From Chloroflexota bacterium (GTDB lineage: Bacteria; Chloroflexota; Anaerolineae; Promineifilales; Promineifilaceae): a DNA stretch of 36,314 nt. Shown here in pieces: positions 16,180 to 25,198 of this stretch. Location: positions 1-36,314 of the forward strand of contig JAHDEB010000043.1 in NCBI GenBank assembly GCA_020629055.1. The letters are read 5' to 3'. The notes beneath the pieces are model-generated. The model was not told the origin of the DNA and did no database searches. It saw only the letters and a program-made list of their open reading frames with translations. The first letter of the stretch is position 1; each line of letters opens with the position of its first letter. The position numbers and the translations under genes are program-made.

Positions 16180-19100
16180 ATGAATTTATCAGGCCGATCT
16201 CTCATCATTACACTTGTTATTCTAGCTCTTTTGTTAGTTGGATTAATTAGCTACTTGGCCTATAGCATCTTTAATTTGCAACAGCCTGCGGCCGATCCTG
16301 ACAGTGCCACCATTTTCCTCGTCGATAGTTCAATTCGAATGGGAGACCCCTTAGGCGAAGGAAATACAACCAAACTAGAGAACGCCCAACAAATTGTTAG
16401 CCAAGCGGTGAATCGCCTTCCGGAAACCGAGGTGGTCAGTGTGCATGTATTTGGTTCGGGCGTTGTCCCGGCCGGTTGTGAAGACTCGGTCAACCTCGTT
16501 CCAGTCGGCCAACGCAATGGGTCCCAAGTGGTTTCACAGGTGAATAGTCTTAGACCCGGCGCAGAAGATGCCGCCCTCGTAAAGGCTGCAATTGAAGCGG
16601 TTGAGGATTTAGGTAAATCTGGATTTGCCGGAGCCGCTACCCTTGTTATAGTGACAGGCGGTATCGGGACATGCGGTTTAGATGATGGTTTGATCACACG
16701 AGCAGCCAATCCGTATCCGATTGAATTAACCATTCGGCCGATTTTTATTAGTTCCGATCGGGAAGCTGAAGGGTTTACTTTTTCCAATAATATTAGTGGG
16801 GCTGAAATTTCCGTCGCCAACCCAGATGACATTGCAGGTGTGGTTGAGGAAATCATTTCAGGGAACATACCCGCCCCACCACCCATTCTCGACGTAGAAA
16901 CTGCAACGCCAACCGAAACCCCGCTCGCTCCGATTTTAGAGACAGATTTCGAAACAGAAACGCCAACTGAAGCTCCTGCTCAGCTAGAAACGGCCCAACC
17001 CACTGAATCTAGCGTCGAACCCGAAGCGACACCGACAGAAGAACCGGATGTGCCAACACCCACCCGAGGTATTCCCACACTCAACCCACCAACCCAAACG
17101 GTTGATCCAAACATCACCCCAACAACAATACCGACGCCAACCGAAACACCTACAGGGCCAATAGATACACTTGAGCCTACGAATACAGCGATTCCGGCCA
17201 CATCTACCAATACCCCCGTGCCTGGAGATACAGATACGCCTGTACCAAACACCCCAACACAAGAGACTCCTAATGAACCGACCAGCAGATTGTCTATCGT
17301 CGATATAAGTGTTGGGGAATCAGAAGGAAGCGTCTTTGTGGTTGTGTCCCGAACTTCTCCGAATAGCAAACGTGTGCTGGTCAATTACGACAGCAGCAAC
17401 GGTAGCGCTATCGCTGGATCTGATTATTTTCAAGTCAATGGACAGTTAACTTGGGAAGCCAATCAAGGTGGAGAACAGACGATTAAAGTTGATATTATCG
17501 ACGACCAAGTGCTTGAACCAAGCGAGGCCTTTAATATTCAATTATCAGGGGCAGTGAATGCTGAAATCCAAGATGGCTCGGCCGTGGTTACCATTCAAGA
17601 CAATGAGTCTGGTGACATTATCATTAATCCACAATCGATTAGCGTTAGCGAAGGTGCTGGCAAAACAAGCGCTGCAATCACCCTAAATGGCTCCCCATTG
17701 GCCCCGGTAACCGTAGGTCTGAGCAGTACAAATGGGAATCTCTGTATTCCAGAAAGCTCTATCACATTGGATTCAACCAATTGGGATTCTGGTGTTTCGA
17801 TTAGTGTGACGATTGTCGACAACCCCGGCTCGGATGGCTCTGGCGCTCAAACATGCACCATACAAACTTCTGCATCTAGTTCAACCGATAGCAGCTTTAA
17901 CGGCATCAATCCGGCCGACATCAATATCACGATAATCGACAACGATGCGACGTATGTCGATGGCACCTGCACAGACGCTGACAACAATGCGATCTGCGAT
18001 GACGGCATTCGCTTCCGTACCATTCAGGCAGCGATCAACAATGGCAACTCCGGCAGTTCACCCGTCCTCAACATCATCGTAGCTAGTTCTCCTCACCAAG
18101 AGTCTGGCATCGTCGTATCACGCGCCATCAACCTAAGTGGCCCAGATGGCACCATTGTTCAAGCCGCCAACAGCTCCGACTCCGCTTCCAATAGAATCAT
18201 GACGATTAACGGGGGTGTTACGGCAACCATTGATAATTTAACTTTAGAAAATGGAAATGCTGGCGGAGAAAATGGTGGAGCGATTCTAAATAACGGAACG
18301 CTAAGTTTGGTCAACATTACGCTCAAAAATAACAAAACCAATGGCTCTGGTGGAGCCATTGCGACAACGGGTGCGCTAACAGCCACGGGTGGCGGTTTTG
18401 ACAGCAATTTTAGCGGCACTTGCGGTGGTGCAGTCTTTGTAGACTCAAGTGGGTCGGCCAATATCTCTCAATCAAATTTGGCTCGCAATGAAAGTGGCAG
18501 CAACGGTGGGGCCATCTGCGCCAACGGATTTGCAGGGGTGACCACCAGCAGTTTAATGGGCAATATCGCGGCCGGTAACGGTGGGGTCTTATTTGTCAAT
18601 GCTGGCGGCTCGGTTGAACCATTCATCGATAGTTCGACCGTCTCGAACAATCGGGCGAACAACGGTGGGGCGATCTACATCAACAACGGAAGTAAAGCCC
18701 GAACAAGTGGGGCAACATACAGCTACAATCAAGCGGCCGGTGGGGCCGGTGGCGCCATTTACGCTGTGGGTGACTTTACGACCTGGAATGTGACTATCTC
18801 TGGTAATCAATCCAGTAACGGCGGGGCCGGTATCGAAAACCAAAGCGGCATAACAAATATCTTTAACTCAACAATCGCCTTCAATACCTCGCTGGCCGGT
18901 ACACCTTCAGGCGTTTCAGGGCTTGCCTCGGTTTTCAACTCGATTATCGACGGGAATGTGGGGGGCGATTGCACCGGATCTCTCAAGCTATTTTATGCAT
19001 TGATCGGCTCTGTTGCAGACAGTTGCGTCATTACAGAAATAGAAGACAGCGTCAATCAAATCAACAAATCGGCCGGTTTAGGCAGCCTGAAAAACAATGG

Positions 19101-19251
19101 TGGCGATACTGAAACCCACCTACCCGCTAACCCAGGGAATGCGATTGAAACCGGCTGGCCAAAAGATAAAGGCTGTGAGGGTGCAGACCAACGAGGAAAT
19201 CCTCGGCCGAACAATGATGCGCCATGTGATATTGGAGCTGTTGAACGCTAG
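16180..19251 (+). CDS. Signal-anchored VWA-like / Calx-beta / beta-helix 'choice-of-anchor Q' surface protein
   Basis: A 1023-residue exported protein. Residues about 8-30 form an N-terminal signal-anchor helix. Residues 42-228 are VWA-like: TIFLVDSSIRMG has a degenerate MIDAS (Asp49-x-Ser51-x-Arg53 in place of DxSxS), followed by VVSVHVFGSG and LVIVTGG. Residues 235-368 are a Thr/Pro/Glu-rich linker. Residues 372-475 form a Calx-beta domain (VNYDSSNGSAIAGSDYF, DDQVLEPSEAF), with a second Calx-beta-like unit to about 590. Residues 600-960 form a right-handed parallel beta-helix with eight GGAI-type turns. The C-terminus (DQRGNPRPNNDAPCDIGAVE) is the 'choice-of-anchor Q' signature. No Shine-Dalgarno is seen. 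Probably a surface adhesin. It faces two transmembrane kinases, convergently transcribed. Confidence 0.88.
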   Translation: MNLSGRSLIITLVILALLLVGLISYLAYSIFNLQQPAADPDSATIFLVDSSIRMGDPLGEGNTTKLENAQQIVSQAVNRLPETEVVSVHVFGSGVVPAGCEDSVNLVPVGQRNGSQVVSQVNSLRPGAEDAALVKAAIEAVEDLGKSGFAGAATLVIVTGGIGTCGLDDGLITRAANPYPIELTIRPIFISSDREAEGFTFSNNISGAEISVANPDDIAGVVEEIISGNIPAPPPILDVETATPTETPLAPILETDFETETPTEAPAQLETAQPTESSVEPEATPTEEPDVPTPTRGIPTLNPPTQTVDPNITPTTIPTPTETPTGPIDTLEPTNTAIPATSTNTPVPGDTDTPVPNTPTQETPNEPTSRLSIVDISVGESEGSVFVVVSRTSPNSKRVLVNYDSSNGSAIAGSDYFQVNGQLTWEANQGGEQTIKVDIIDDQVLEPSEAFNIQLSGAVNAEIQDGSAVVTIQDNESGDIIINPQSISVSEGAGKTSAAITLNGSPLAPVTVGLSSTNGNLCIPESSITLDSTNWDSGVSISVTIVDNPGSDGSGAQTCTIQTSASSSTDSSFNGINPADINITIIDNDATYVDGTCTDADNNAICDDGIRFRTIQAAINNGNSGSSPVLNIIVASSPHQESGIVVSRAINLSGPDGTIVQAANSSDSASNRIMTINGGVTATIDNLTLENGNAGGENGGAILNNGTLSLVNITLKNNKTNGSGGAIATTGALTATGGGFDSNFSGTCGGAVFVDSSGSANISQSNLARNESGSNGGAICANGFAGVTTSSLMGNIAAGNGGVLFVNAGGSVEPFIDSSTVSNNRANNGGAIYINNGSKARTSGATYSYNQAAGGAGGAIYAVGDFTTWNVTISGNQSSNGGAGIENQSGITNIFNSTIAFNTSLAGTPSGVSGLASVFNSIIDGNVGGDCTGSLKLFYALIGSVADSCVITEIEDSVNQINKSAGLGSLKNNGGDTETHLPANPGNAIETGWPKDKGCEGADQRGNPRPNNDAPCDIGAVER

Positions 19252-19286
19252 TTTTTCCTTGCACTAAGCTGAACTAGAAATAAGGC

Positions 19287-20966
19287 CTACTTCGTTTCGA
19301 TTTTAACATTATCAAAGCGAACCTCATGAGCCCCATCCCCATTATTGGCCGTTACCAGCCCGCTAATCCCAGCCACAGGTTCAGTGTCTCGACTAGACAA
19401 AACGCGAAAATCATTGATAAATAAATCGATATCTTCGCCTATGCAATGCATCTCCAACACAAATGTCCCTAAATCTCTAATGATCAACTCTTCAGAAATC
19501 TCCTCTGAATCGATGCTAACCAGCTCGTTATTTGTAAAGCGGAAAGAGGTTGCCGTCTGCACACCACCATTTTTGTCAACAACGACCCCAAAGAAGCGAG
19601 TCTCATCTTCAATTTGATGCAGTCTGCAAACCAAGCCAACCTTATAGTTATTTGCCCGGTCCGACTCTAAAAGTTCAACCCGCATCGCACTATCCGTCAG
19701 ATCATTCGCCAAGCTGGCGGGCCAAAGCTTTAAGTCCTGATTGTCCGTTTGAATTTGCAGCGCCCCATCAACGAATCCGATCCCATCAGCCAAATCCTCT
19801 TGGCTAGAATTAACATCGAATCGGTCAGAATAGACTAGATTGTCATTCACACCAGCTTGCAATGTTTGAACCGGCGTACTCGGTGCTTGGGTGACCGCTA
19901 TTGTTGGAACCGAAGTCGGGGTCACCCTAAAAAAGTCAGGATTTTGTGAAATTATAAATATCAGAAAGCCGGTTATCAAGGCGGCTAAGAGCAAGAACGA
20001 GCCAAAAATCAGAACCAACCAACGGCTATTCTTATCAACATCTTCCCATCCTGGCGTGTGCGGTTCATTCAACTCATCTGCGCCAGATATAGTCGAAATT
20101 CCGCGTGGTGGGGTTAGGGTTCTAATTGGCAAAGTCGGTCCCGAGCTTGACGGCCGTACCGGTGCATCTGGGTTACGAATCGCATATTGCAACAGCTGCC
20201 CAAATTGCCCGGCCGACTGCGGCCGCCCATCCGGTTTTTTAGACATCCCCCAAGTTATGAGTTCAGCGACCGCTGGTGAAATATCTGGATTCACATCACG
20301 AGGATCAGGCACCGGCTCGTTAATCTGTTTGACCATCACCGCAACCGGTGTCTCACCCGTGTAGGGCTTCTCACCCGTCAACAATTCGTATAAAGTCACT
20401 GCGAGAGAATAGATGTCGGAACGGCCGTCTAACGCATCCCCACGCGCCTGCTCGGGCGAAATATAAGCAGCACTACCAAGTCCGCGGCTCTCACCGTCAG
20501 AAGGGAACATTGCGATACCAAAATCAGATAAATAGACAAACCCATTTTGGTCCAAAAGCATATTAGATGGCTTCACATCTCGATGCAAAACGCCGCGCGC
20601 ATGAGAAAAATCAAGCGCCTCAGCCATTTGGATGATGACTTCAAATACTTTTTCTGGGTCGGGGCGACTTCCCCCTCTCACCCAGTCGGCCAAACTGCCC
20701 CCCTCTAGTAACCGCATCACAAGATATGGTTGATCACCTGAAAAACCAAAGTCGTAAACGGGCAAAATATGGGGGTGCTCAAGAGAAGCAATAATTTCCC
20801 CTTCACGGCTAAATTGATCTAACTTATCTTGGTTGCTAGATGTAATTAGCTTTAAGGCAACCTCACGCGATGTTTCTATCTGTATAGCCCGATAAACCGT
20901 ACTCATCCCTCCGCGGCCGGCGATCTCTAAAATTTGGTATCCGGTTATTTGAGGTAAGTCAGACAT
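19287..20966 (-). CDS. Transmembrane Hanks-type Ser/Thr protein kinase with lectin-like outer domain
   Basis: A 559-residue kinase (start ATG-20966; a TTG at 21008 would add 14 poorly plausible residues). The N-terminal catalytic domain (10-265) has the glycine loop GRGGMSTVY (17-25), Lys39 (VALKL), HRDVKPSN (128-135), DFG (148-150) and SPEQ in place of APE. A Ser/Pro-rich juxtamembrane linker leads to one transmembrane helix (about 316-340). The outer region (about 375-559) is a beta-rich jelly-roll resembling concanavalin A-like/LamG-type domains: FDVNSSQEDLADGIGFVDGALQI and FINDFRV. It probably senses a ligand outside the membrane and phosphorylates cytoplasmic targets. No PASTA repeats. 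A second kinase lies upstream on the same strand. Confidence 0.92.
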   Translation of the reverse strand: MSDLPQITGYQILEIAGRGGMSTVYRAIQIETSREVALKLITSSNQDKLDQFSREGEIIASLEHPHILPVYDFGFSGDQPYLVMRLLEGGSLADWVRGGSRPDPEKVFEVIIQMAEALDFSHARGVLHRDVKPSNMLLDQNGFVYLSDFGIAMFPSDGESRGLGSAAYISPEQARGDALDGRSDIYSLAVTLYELLTGEKPYTGETPVAVMVKQINEPVPDPRDVNPDISPAVAELITWGMSKKPDGRPQSAGQFGQLLQYAIRNPDAPVRPSSSGPTLPIRTLTPPRGISTISGADELNEPHTPGWEDVDKNSRWLVLIFGSFLLLAALITGFLIFIISQNPDFFRVTPTSVPTIAVTQAPSTPVQTLQAGVNDNLVYSDRFDVNSSQEDLADGIGFVDGALQIQTDNQDLKLWPASLANDLTDSAMRVELLESDRANNYKVGLVCRLHQIEDETRFFGVVVDKNGGVQTATSFRFTNNELVSIDSEEISEELIIRDLGTFVLEMHCIGEDIDLFINDFRVLSSRDTEPVAGISGLVTANNGDGAHEVRFDNVKIETK

Positions 20967-21098
20967 GAGGTAAGTGAAGGGGCATCGTCTACTTGATAAC
21001 TTTTCCAACCGTGCAAAAAACGGTCAGCTAGACAAAATGCAGCAAAGATTATAGCGTAGACTAGTAATCAATCCCAAGGTGGGCTTTTCGTCTGATCT

Positions 21099-23168
21099 TT
21101 ATTCGATAGAGCTAATATCGACTCGGTGAATTAAGCCGGTCGACTCTGACCCAACCCACAAATAGGCACAATCAGTTCCACAGGGTTCTACCGTTAAGGT
21201 TGTAGGGCTTACAATTTTATCCAGCGATCCGATAAATGATCCTTCCGCGGCATCAAAGACATTGATGAGGCTGTCCCCTCTCGCGACAACGTAAACGAAA
21301 TCCTCATGTACAGCAACATCTAAGGGAAGGTCGCTTGTGGCTATCGAACCAATCTCTTCCCCTGTAACCGAATCCAGTTGATAAAGCTGGTTATCCCGGT
21401 TGAGTGTTACCCATAATCTTTGGCTCTCATCCGTTCCGGTGATTGAGATAAGCTGACCCGTAACGTTAGACAGGTTAACTGTAACTTCAAATGTTCGAGT
21501 GGCGAGGTCGAACTTGAGCAAGTCACCACTCCCTTCCATAGCTACCCAAATTGCAGAACCGGCGTGATAGAGCGCTCCTGCGGAATTGGGGCTACCATCT
21601 GGCATCCCAACGACCAATCCAGCATCATAATTACTCAGTTCATTCCCTTGTAGATCGATTTCAATCAAATTCTGCCCGGTACTAATCCAAATTGAATCGT
21701 CAACACGCACAGCGTCTACGGGGATGTAGGGGAAATCTAACGTGCGTACATTGGCGCTATCAAGTGAAACGGCGACGAGCCCTTGGGTCAACTGACGGCC
21801 GACCAAGACCTCATTGCCAGCTGGTACCAAAAACTGCGGCCGGCTGCCAACTGGAACTCTTGCCAAAATTGATCCACAATCAATTTGATCTGCACTACAG
21901 TCGGTTCGAAGCAAAAATAATTCATTTGTATCGTGATTAATGACCCAAACCTGCCCAAGATCATCTAATTCAATATCTTTTGGCGTCTCTGAAATACTGA
22001 CCGCCACCGGTTCCAATTGTGGGATCGGGTTCGTAATCTGACGATAAAAAAGATAGGCAAGATACGCAAGGCCAAGCAACAACAAAATTCCTAAAGTCGA
22101 AAACAGTAAGATTCGTCGGTTTCTTTGGGTAAACCAAGTTTCCGTTGGCAGATCGATGACTTCTTGTGTTTGGTCATTCGCCTGTTGCTCCATTTCTTCC
22201 TTGGTCGGAATCTTGCGCATCCGCTTTTTAGTTTCTTCATCTGTCTGTCGCTCTACAGCTTCTTCTGTCGTGGCAGGTGCATCCACTTTGCCCGAAGACT
22301 GAAACGGAACCCAGTTGGGATCTAAATCAGCCAAGGCTTTGTTTAAATCAGCCGCAAACATCCGGCCGGTTTCGTATCGATCTGTATATTCTTTCGAAAG
22401 GACCTTGCTAAATATCCGGTCTAAATCAGCAGGTAAATCAGGCTGATAACCAAGAATAGATGGCACAGGATCAGAGATTTGCTTTAGAACGGTATCCATC
22501 GGATTTTGGCCCGAAAATGGCGGATGCCCAGACAAGAGTTGAAACACAATGACGCCGAGAGAATAAATATCTGTTCGGCCGTCCAGCTTTAAGCCACGCA
22601 CCTGCTCAGGCGACATATACTCAGGGGTTCCAGATATCCCCTCGTCGGTCCGTGTTAGGTCATAAGAGCCAGAAACTGTTTTCGCCAAGCCGAAGTCGGC
22701 CAAATAGGCGTTTTCCCGTTCATCAAGAAAAATATTCGACGGCTTAATGTCCCGATGAATAATGCCCTGCTGATGCGCATAATCGATCGCAGTAACCAGT
22801 TGGTCTACGACAGCCAGCATTTTCTTTAATGTCAGTTTTCCTGATTGGAAATGGTCACGTAGCGTTCCCCCATTCATATGGCGCATCACGATGTATGGGT
22901 TCCCAAACACCTCTCCAAAACCATAAACCGGAACAATATGCGGATGCTCCAAATGCGAGATCATATAGACTTCCCGCTCAAATCGTGCCACTGTATCTGA
23001 ATTGTCTTTATCTACTTCAGGTAAAAACTTGATCGCGACCAATCGGTTCATTGACTCTTGGAACGCCAAAAACACCTGACCCATTCCGCCAGATGCAATT
23101 TCTTCTTTGAGTATATATTGATCAATCTTTTGCCCGGGCTGGAATCGAGCAGTATGGAATTCGTTCAA
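21099..23168 (-). CDS. Transmembrane Hanks-type Ser/Thr protein kinase with beta-propeller outer domain
   Basis: A 689-residue kinase beginning at TTG-23168; AGGA lies a few bases upstream, and the first in-frame ATG falls inside the glycine loop, so TTG must be used. The catalytic domain (15-285) has ASGGMGQVF (25-33), Lys47 (VAIKF), HRDIKPSN (138-145), DFG (158-160) and TPEYMSPEQ. A charged linker (300-345) leads to one transmembrane helix (about 353-375). The outer domain (about 390-689) has repeated WV/IW...LxxxDxxT blades (QVWVINHDTNEL, SIWISTGQNLIEI, RLWVTLNRDNQLYQL, YLWVGSESTGLI) of an NHL/YVTN-like beta-propeller. It is probably a sensor kinase. It lies 132 bases upstream of the second kinase gene, on the same strand. 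Confidence 0.92.
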   Translation of the reverse strand: MNEFHTARFQPGQKIDQYILKEEIASGGMGQVFLAFQESMNRLVAIKFLPEVDKDNSDTVARFEREVYMISHLEHPHIVPVYGFGEVFGNPYIVMRHMNGGTLRDHFQSGKLTLKKMLAVVDQLVTAIDYAHQQGIIHRDIKPSNIFLDERENAYLADFGLAKTVSGSYDLTRTDEGISGTPEYMSPEQVRGLKLDGRTDIYSLGVIVFQLLSGHPPFSGQNPMDTVLKQISDPVPSILGYQPDLPADLDRIFSKVLSKEYTDRYETGRMFAADLNKALADLDPNWVPFQSSGKVDAPATTEEAVERQTDEETKKRMRKIPTKEEMEQQANDQTQEVIDLPTETWFTQRNRRILLFSTLGILLLLGLAYLAYLFYRQITNPIPQLEPVAVSISETPKDIELDDLGQVWVINHDTNELFLLRTDCSADQIDCGSILARVPVGSRPQFLVPAGNEVLVGRQLTQGLVAVSLDSANVRTLDFPYIPVDAVRVDDSIWISTGQNLIEIDLQGNELSNYDAGLVVGMPDGSPNSAGALYHAGSAIWVAMEGSGDLLKFDLATRTFEVTVNLSNVTGQLISITGTDESQRLWVTLNRDNQLYQLDSVTGEEIGSIATSDLPLDVAVHEDFVYVVARGDSLINVFDAAEGSFIGSLDKIVSPTTLTVEPCGTDCAYLWVGSESTGLIHRVDISSIE

Positions 23169-23248
23169 CTTTTGTCCTGTCGTAAATAAAAACGAGGCCG
23201 TGACAATTGTACTGTGGGCTAAAGATTAATGGACCTTCCTAGAATTAA

Positions 23249-23478
23249 TCTTCAGTTGAGCAAGGACGGGAACTATTTTGGGACAGCTACTTAATTACCG
23301 TTCCTAAGGACAAATACCAAAATGATGTAATTGCTATTCTCGCAGCTACTGAGCAAACGCTTAAGTCGTTTACCTTTGGCAATCCTGAATCTCTATTTCT
23401 AGATAATAGCAGAACAGTGTCACAGAAGTTTTAGAAGAATATGTGTTTGATGTTGTTGAATTGACTGAAATTCCTTGA
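23249..23478 (+). pseudogene. Frameshifted remnant of an unidentified gene
   Basis: Between 23249 and 23431 one plus-strand frame reads a protein-like stretch without a start codon (ELFWDSYLITVPKDKYQND, then IAILAATEQTLKSF and GNPESLFLDNS) and stops at TAG 23432-23434. A neighbouring frame picks up at about 23416 and continues SVTEVLEEYVFDVVELTEIP to the TGA at 23476-23478. Reading across one frameshift near 23410-23420 gives a continuous C-terminal fragment of about 75 residues. The upstream part is missing. It lies in a 565-base gap that has no CGGCCG site. I cannot name the family. The composition is balanced and coding-like, but chance cannot be excluded. Confidence 0.45.
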
Positions 23479-23623
23479 TATAGGATAGGCATTTCGACAC
23501 ACAGCTTTCAACTTATCTTAAGTCACTCTACTTTGCTATACAACAATATAGACGTGAATTTTTAGTTTCTGTTATGACGATACCGATATTTACGCCATCA
23601 TCCTTAGAAAATTTTAACAAAAA

Positions 23624-23658
23624 GGGGTGATTTAAAGAAAAATATCTTAAACCACCCC
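23624..23658 (-). terminator. Intrinsic terminator of the aminotransferase gene
   Basis: GGGGTG(A)TTTAA pairs with TTAAA(C)CACCCC, followed on the minus strand by TTTTTGTT. It lies about 75 bases beyond the stop at 23734. A second small stem (GAGACAA/TTGTCTC, 23691-23715) lies between the stop and it. Confidence 0.75.
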
Positions 23659-23733
23659 AATGCACTATTTTTAAAAACAATCGAGCAGTTGAGACAAATT
23701 CACAGAAATTGTCTCGTGACCACTGATTAAAAC

Positions 23734-24972
23734 CTAAGCTTCAGCAGAAGCAAGCTTGATGCAAAGTGCAACCACTTCCATCGCTTTTTCTACTTCTTCT
23801 ACAGGTGGACGGGTTGGTGCCAGACGAATGTTCTTATTATTCGGGTCAACACCACCTGGGTAGGTCGCTCCGGCTGGGGTCAGCGCAACACCTACCTCTT
23901 TCGCCAATTCTACCACACGACTAGCTACCGGTTTAGTCGTATTCAGGCTGATAAAGTAGCCCCCTTTTGGCTTGGTCCATTCCGCAAGGCCGGTACCTGC
24001 TAAATGCTGGGTCAGCACTTTGTCAACGACATCAAATTTCGGTTTGATAATAGCTGCATGCTGCTTCATTAAGCCTTCGATACCCCCGTCGATCGTTTGA
24101 AAGAAACGAACATGGCGATATTGCTCAACTTTGTTTGGGCCAATCGTTGTTAGGCCAAACAATTTAGAGAAGTAAGCAACATTGTCGACACTGCTGCCCA
24201 TAAATCCGATACCGCCACTTGCAAAGGTTACTTTTGAAGTTGAACCGAATAAAATGGCCCGATTTGGATTACCGGCCGCCTCTGCAGCTCGAATAAAGTT
24301 CAAGGGTTCATCTTTATCTGTATGATCCAAATGATGTACCGCATAAGCGTTGTCGGCCAAAATAGTGAAGTCAGGGGCCGCGGTCGGCATACTGACCAAA
24401 CGGCGTACTACCTCATCTGAAACAGATTCACCCGTTGGATTGCTGTAAACGGGAACAAAATAGATCCCCTTAATTGAAGCATCCTCGGCAACCAATTTCT
24501 CGACCGCATCGATATCTGGCCCTTCGCTCGTCATCGCCACAGGAACCAATTCAAAACCTAGCCCCTGAGCCAACTTAAAGTGGCGGTCATAACCAGGCAC
24601 AGTCACGATTAGCTTAGGATTATCTTGTGACCATGGTCGTGGGCTGCCATTAACCCCTTTGAGCAACGCCCAAGTTAAAACTTGGGTCATGATCATTAGG
24701 CTGGCATTGGTTCCTAAGATCACTTCGTCAGCGTTTACACCGATCATGCCGCTAAACAGCTCGCGGGCTTCTGGCAAACCGGCTACACCGCCTGGGTAAT
24801 TTCGAATTTCAATCCCAGAAGGGGTTACAGTGTCTTCACCGCTGACCATGTTCAGCATTCCGTTTGACAGATCAAAATTCGCATCGGCCGGTTGTCCGCG
24901 GGTCATCGCCAATTTTAGGTCCAAAGCTTTGTATGCTTCGAATTGCTCTTTGAGTTCTTGAATATCGCTCAT
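23734..24972 (-). CDS. PLP-dependent aminotransferase, class I/II (PF12897 aspartate aminotransferase-like)
   Basis: A 412-residue fold-type I aminotransferase. PLP-binding landmarks: Asn178 in YSNPTGE, Asp207 and Tyr210 in ADNAYAVHHL, and Schiff-base Lys247 in GSTSKVTFASGG. The N-terminus (LKLAMTRGQPADANFDLSNGML) and the RNYPGGVAGLPEAREL stretch match the PF12897 group, in which characterised members are aspartate aminotransferases. It lacks the MocR-type HTH domain. Cytoplasmic. Start ATG-24972 is preceded by AGGA at 7-8 bases. It diverges from the CobT-like gene across 226 bases, and its own terminator marks it as monocistronic. Amino-donor specificity is inferred only. Confidence 0.9.
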   Translation of the reverse strand: MSDIQELKEQFEAYKALDLKLAMTRGQPADANFDLSNGMLNMVSGEDTVTPSGIEIRNYPGGVAGLPEARELFSGMIGVNADEVILGTNASLMIMTQVLTWALLKGVNGSPRPWSQDNPKLIVTVPGYDRHFKLAQGLGFELVPVAMTSEGPDIDAVEKLVAEDASIKGIYFVPVYSNPTGESVSDEVVRRLVSMPTAAPDFTILADNAYAVHHLDHTDKDEPLNFIRAAEAAGNPNRAILFGSTSKVTFASGGIGFMGSSVDNVAYFSKLFGLTTIGPNKVEQYRHVRFFQTIDGGIEGLMKQHAAIIKPKFDVVDKVLTQHLAGTGLAEWTKPKGGYFISLNTTKPVASRVVELAKEVGVALTPAGATYPGGVDPNNKNIRLAPTRPPVEEVEKAMEVVALCIKLASAEA

Positions 24973-25198
24973 AGTTTTTCCTGTTTTGATTCACAAATTT
25001 CCTAATTTCTCTGGGAAGTCGGTTGGGGTATGAATCTTTAGAAAAATTATATCTGAACCCTTGGCTGAATCTTAACAATTAGAAAAAATCTTACAGGTTG
25101 TTCTAGAAATCGGCCGCCTGATAATAACCCCCTTTATTTTTCGCAAAAAAAGATGGTTCTGTGGTATTTTTCCAGACTCGATTTAATCGAAAAACACT

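Noticed and set aside
19248-19277. CTAGTT/AACTAG dyad between the VWA gene and the kinase gene as a terminator
   Set aside because: Only a 6-bp A/T-rich stem with an 18-base loop. It is too weak to support, though the convergent position is suitable.
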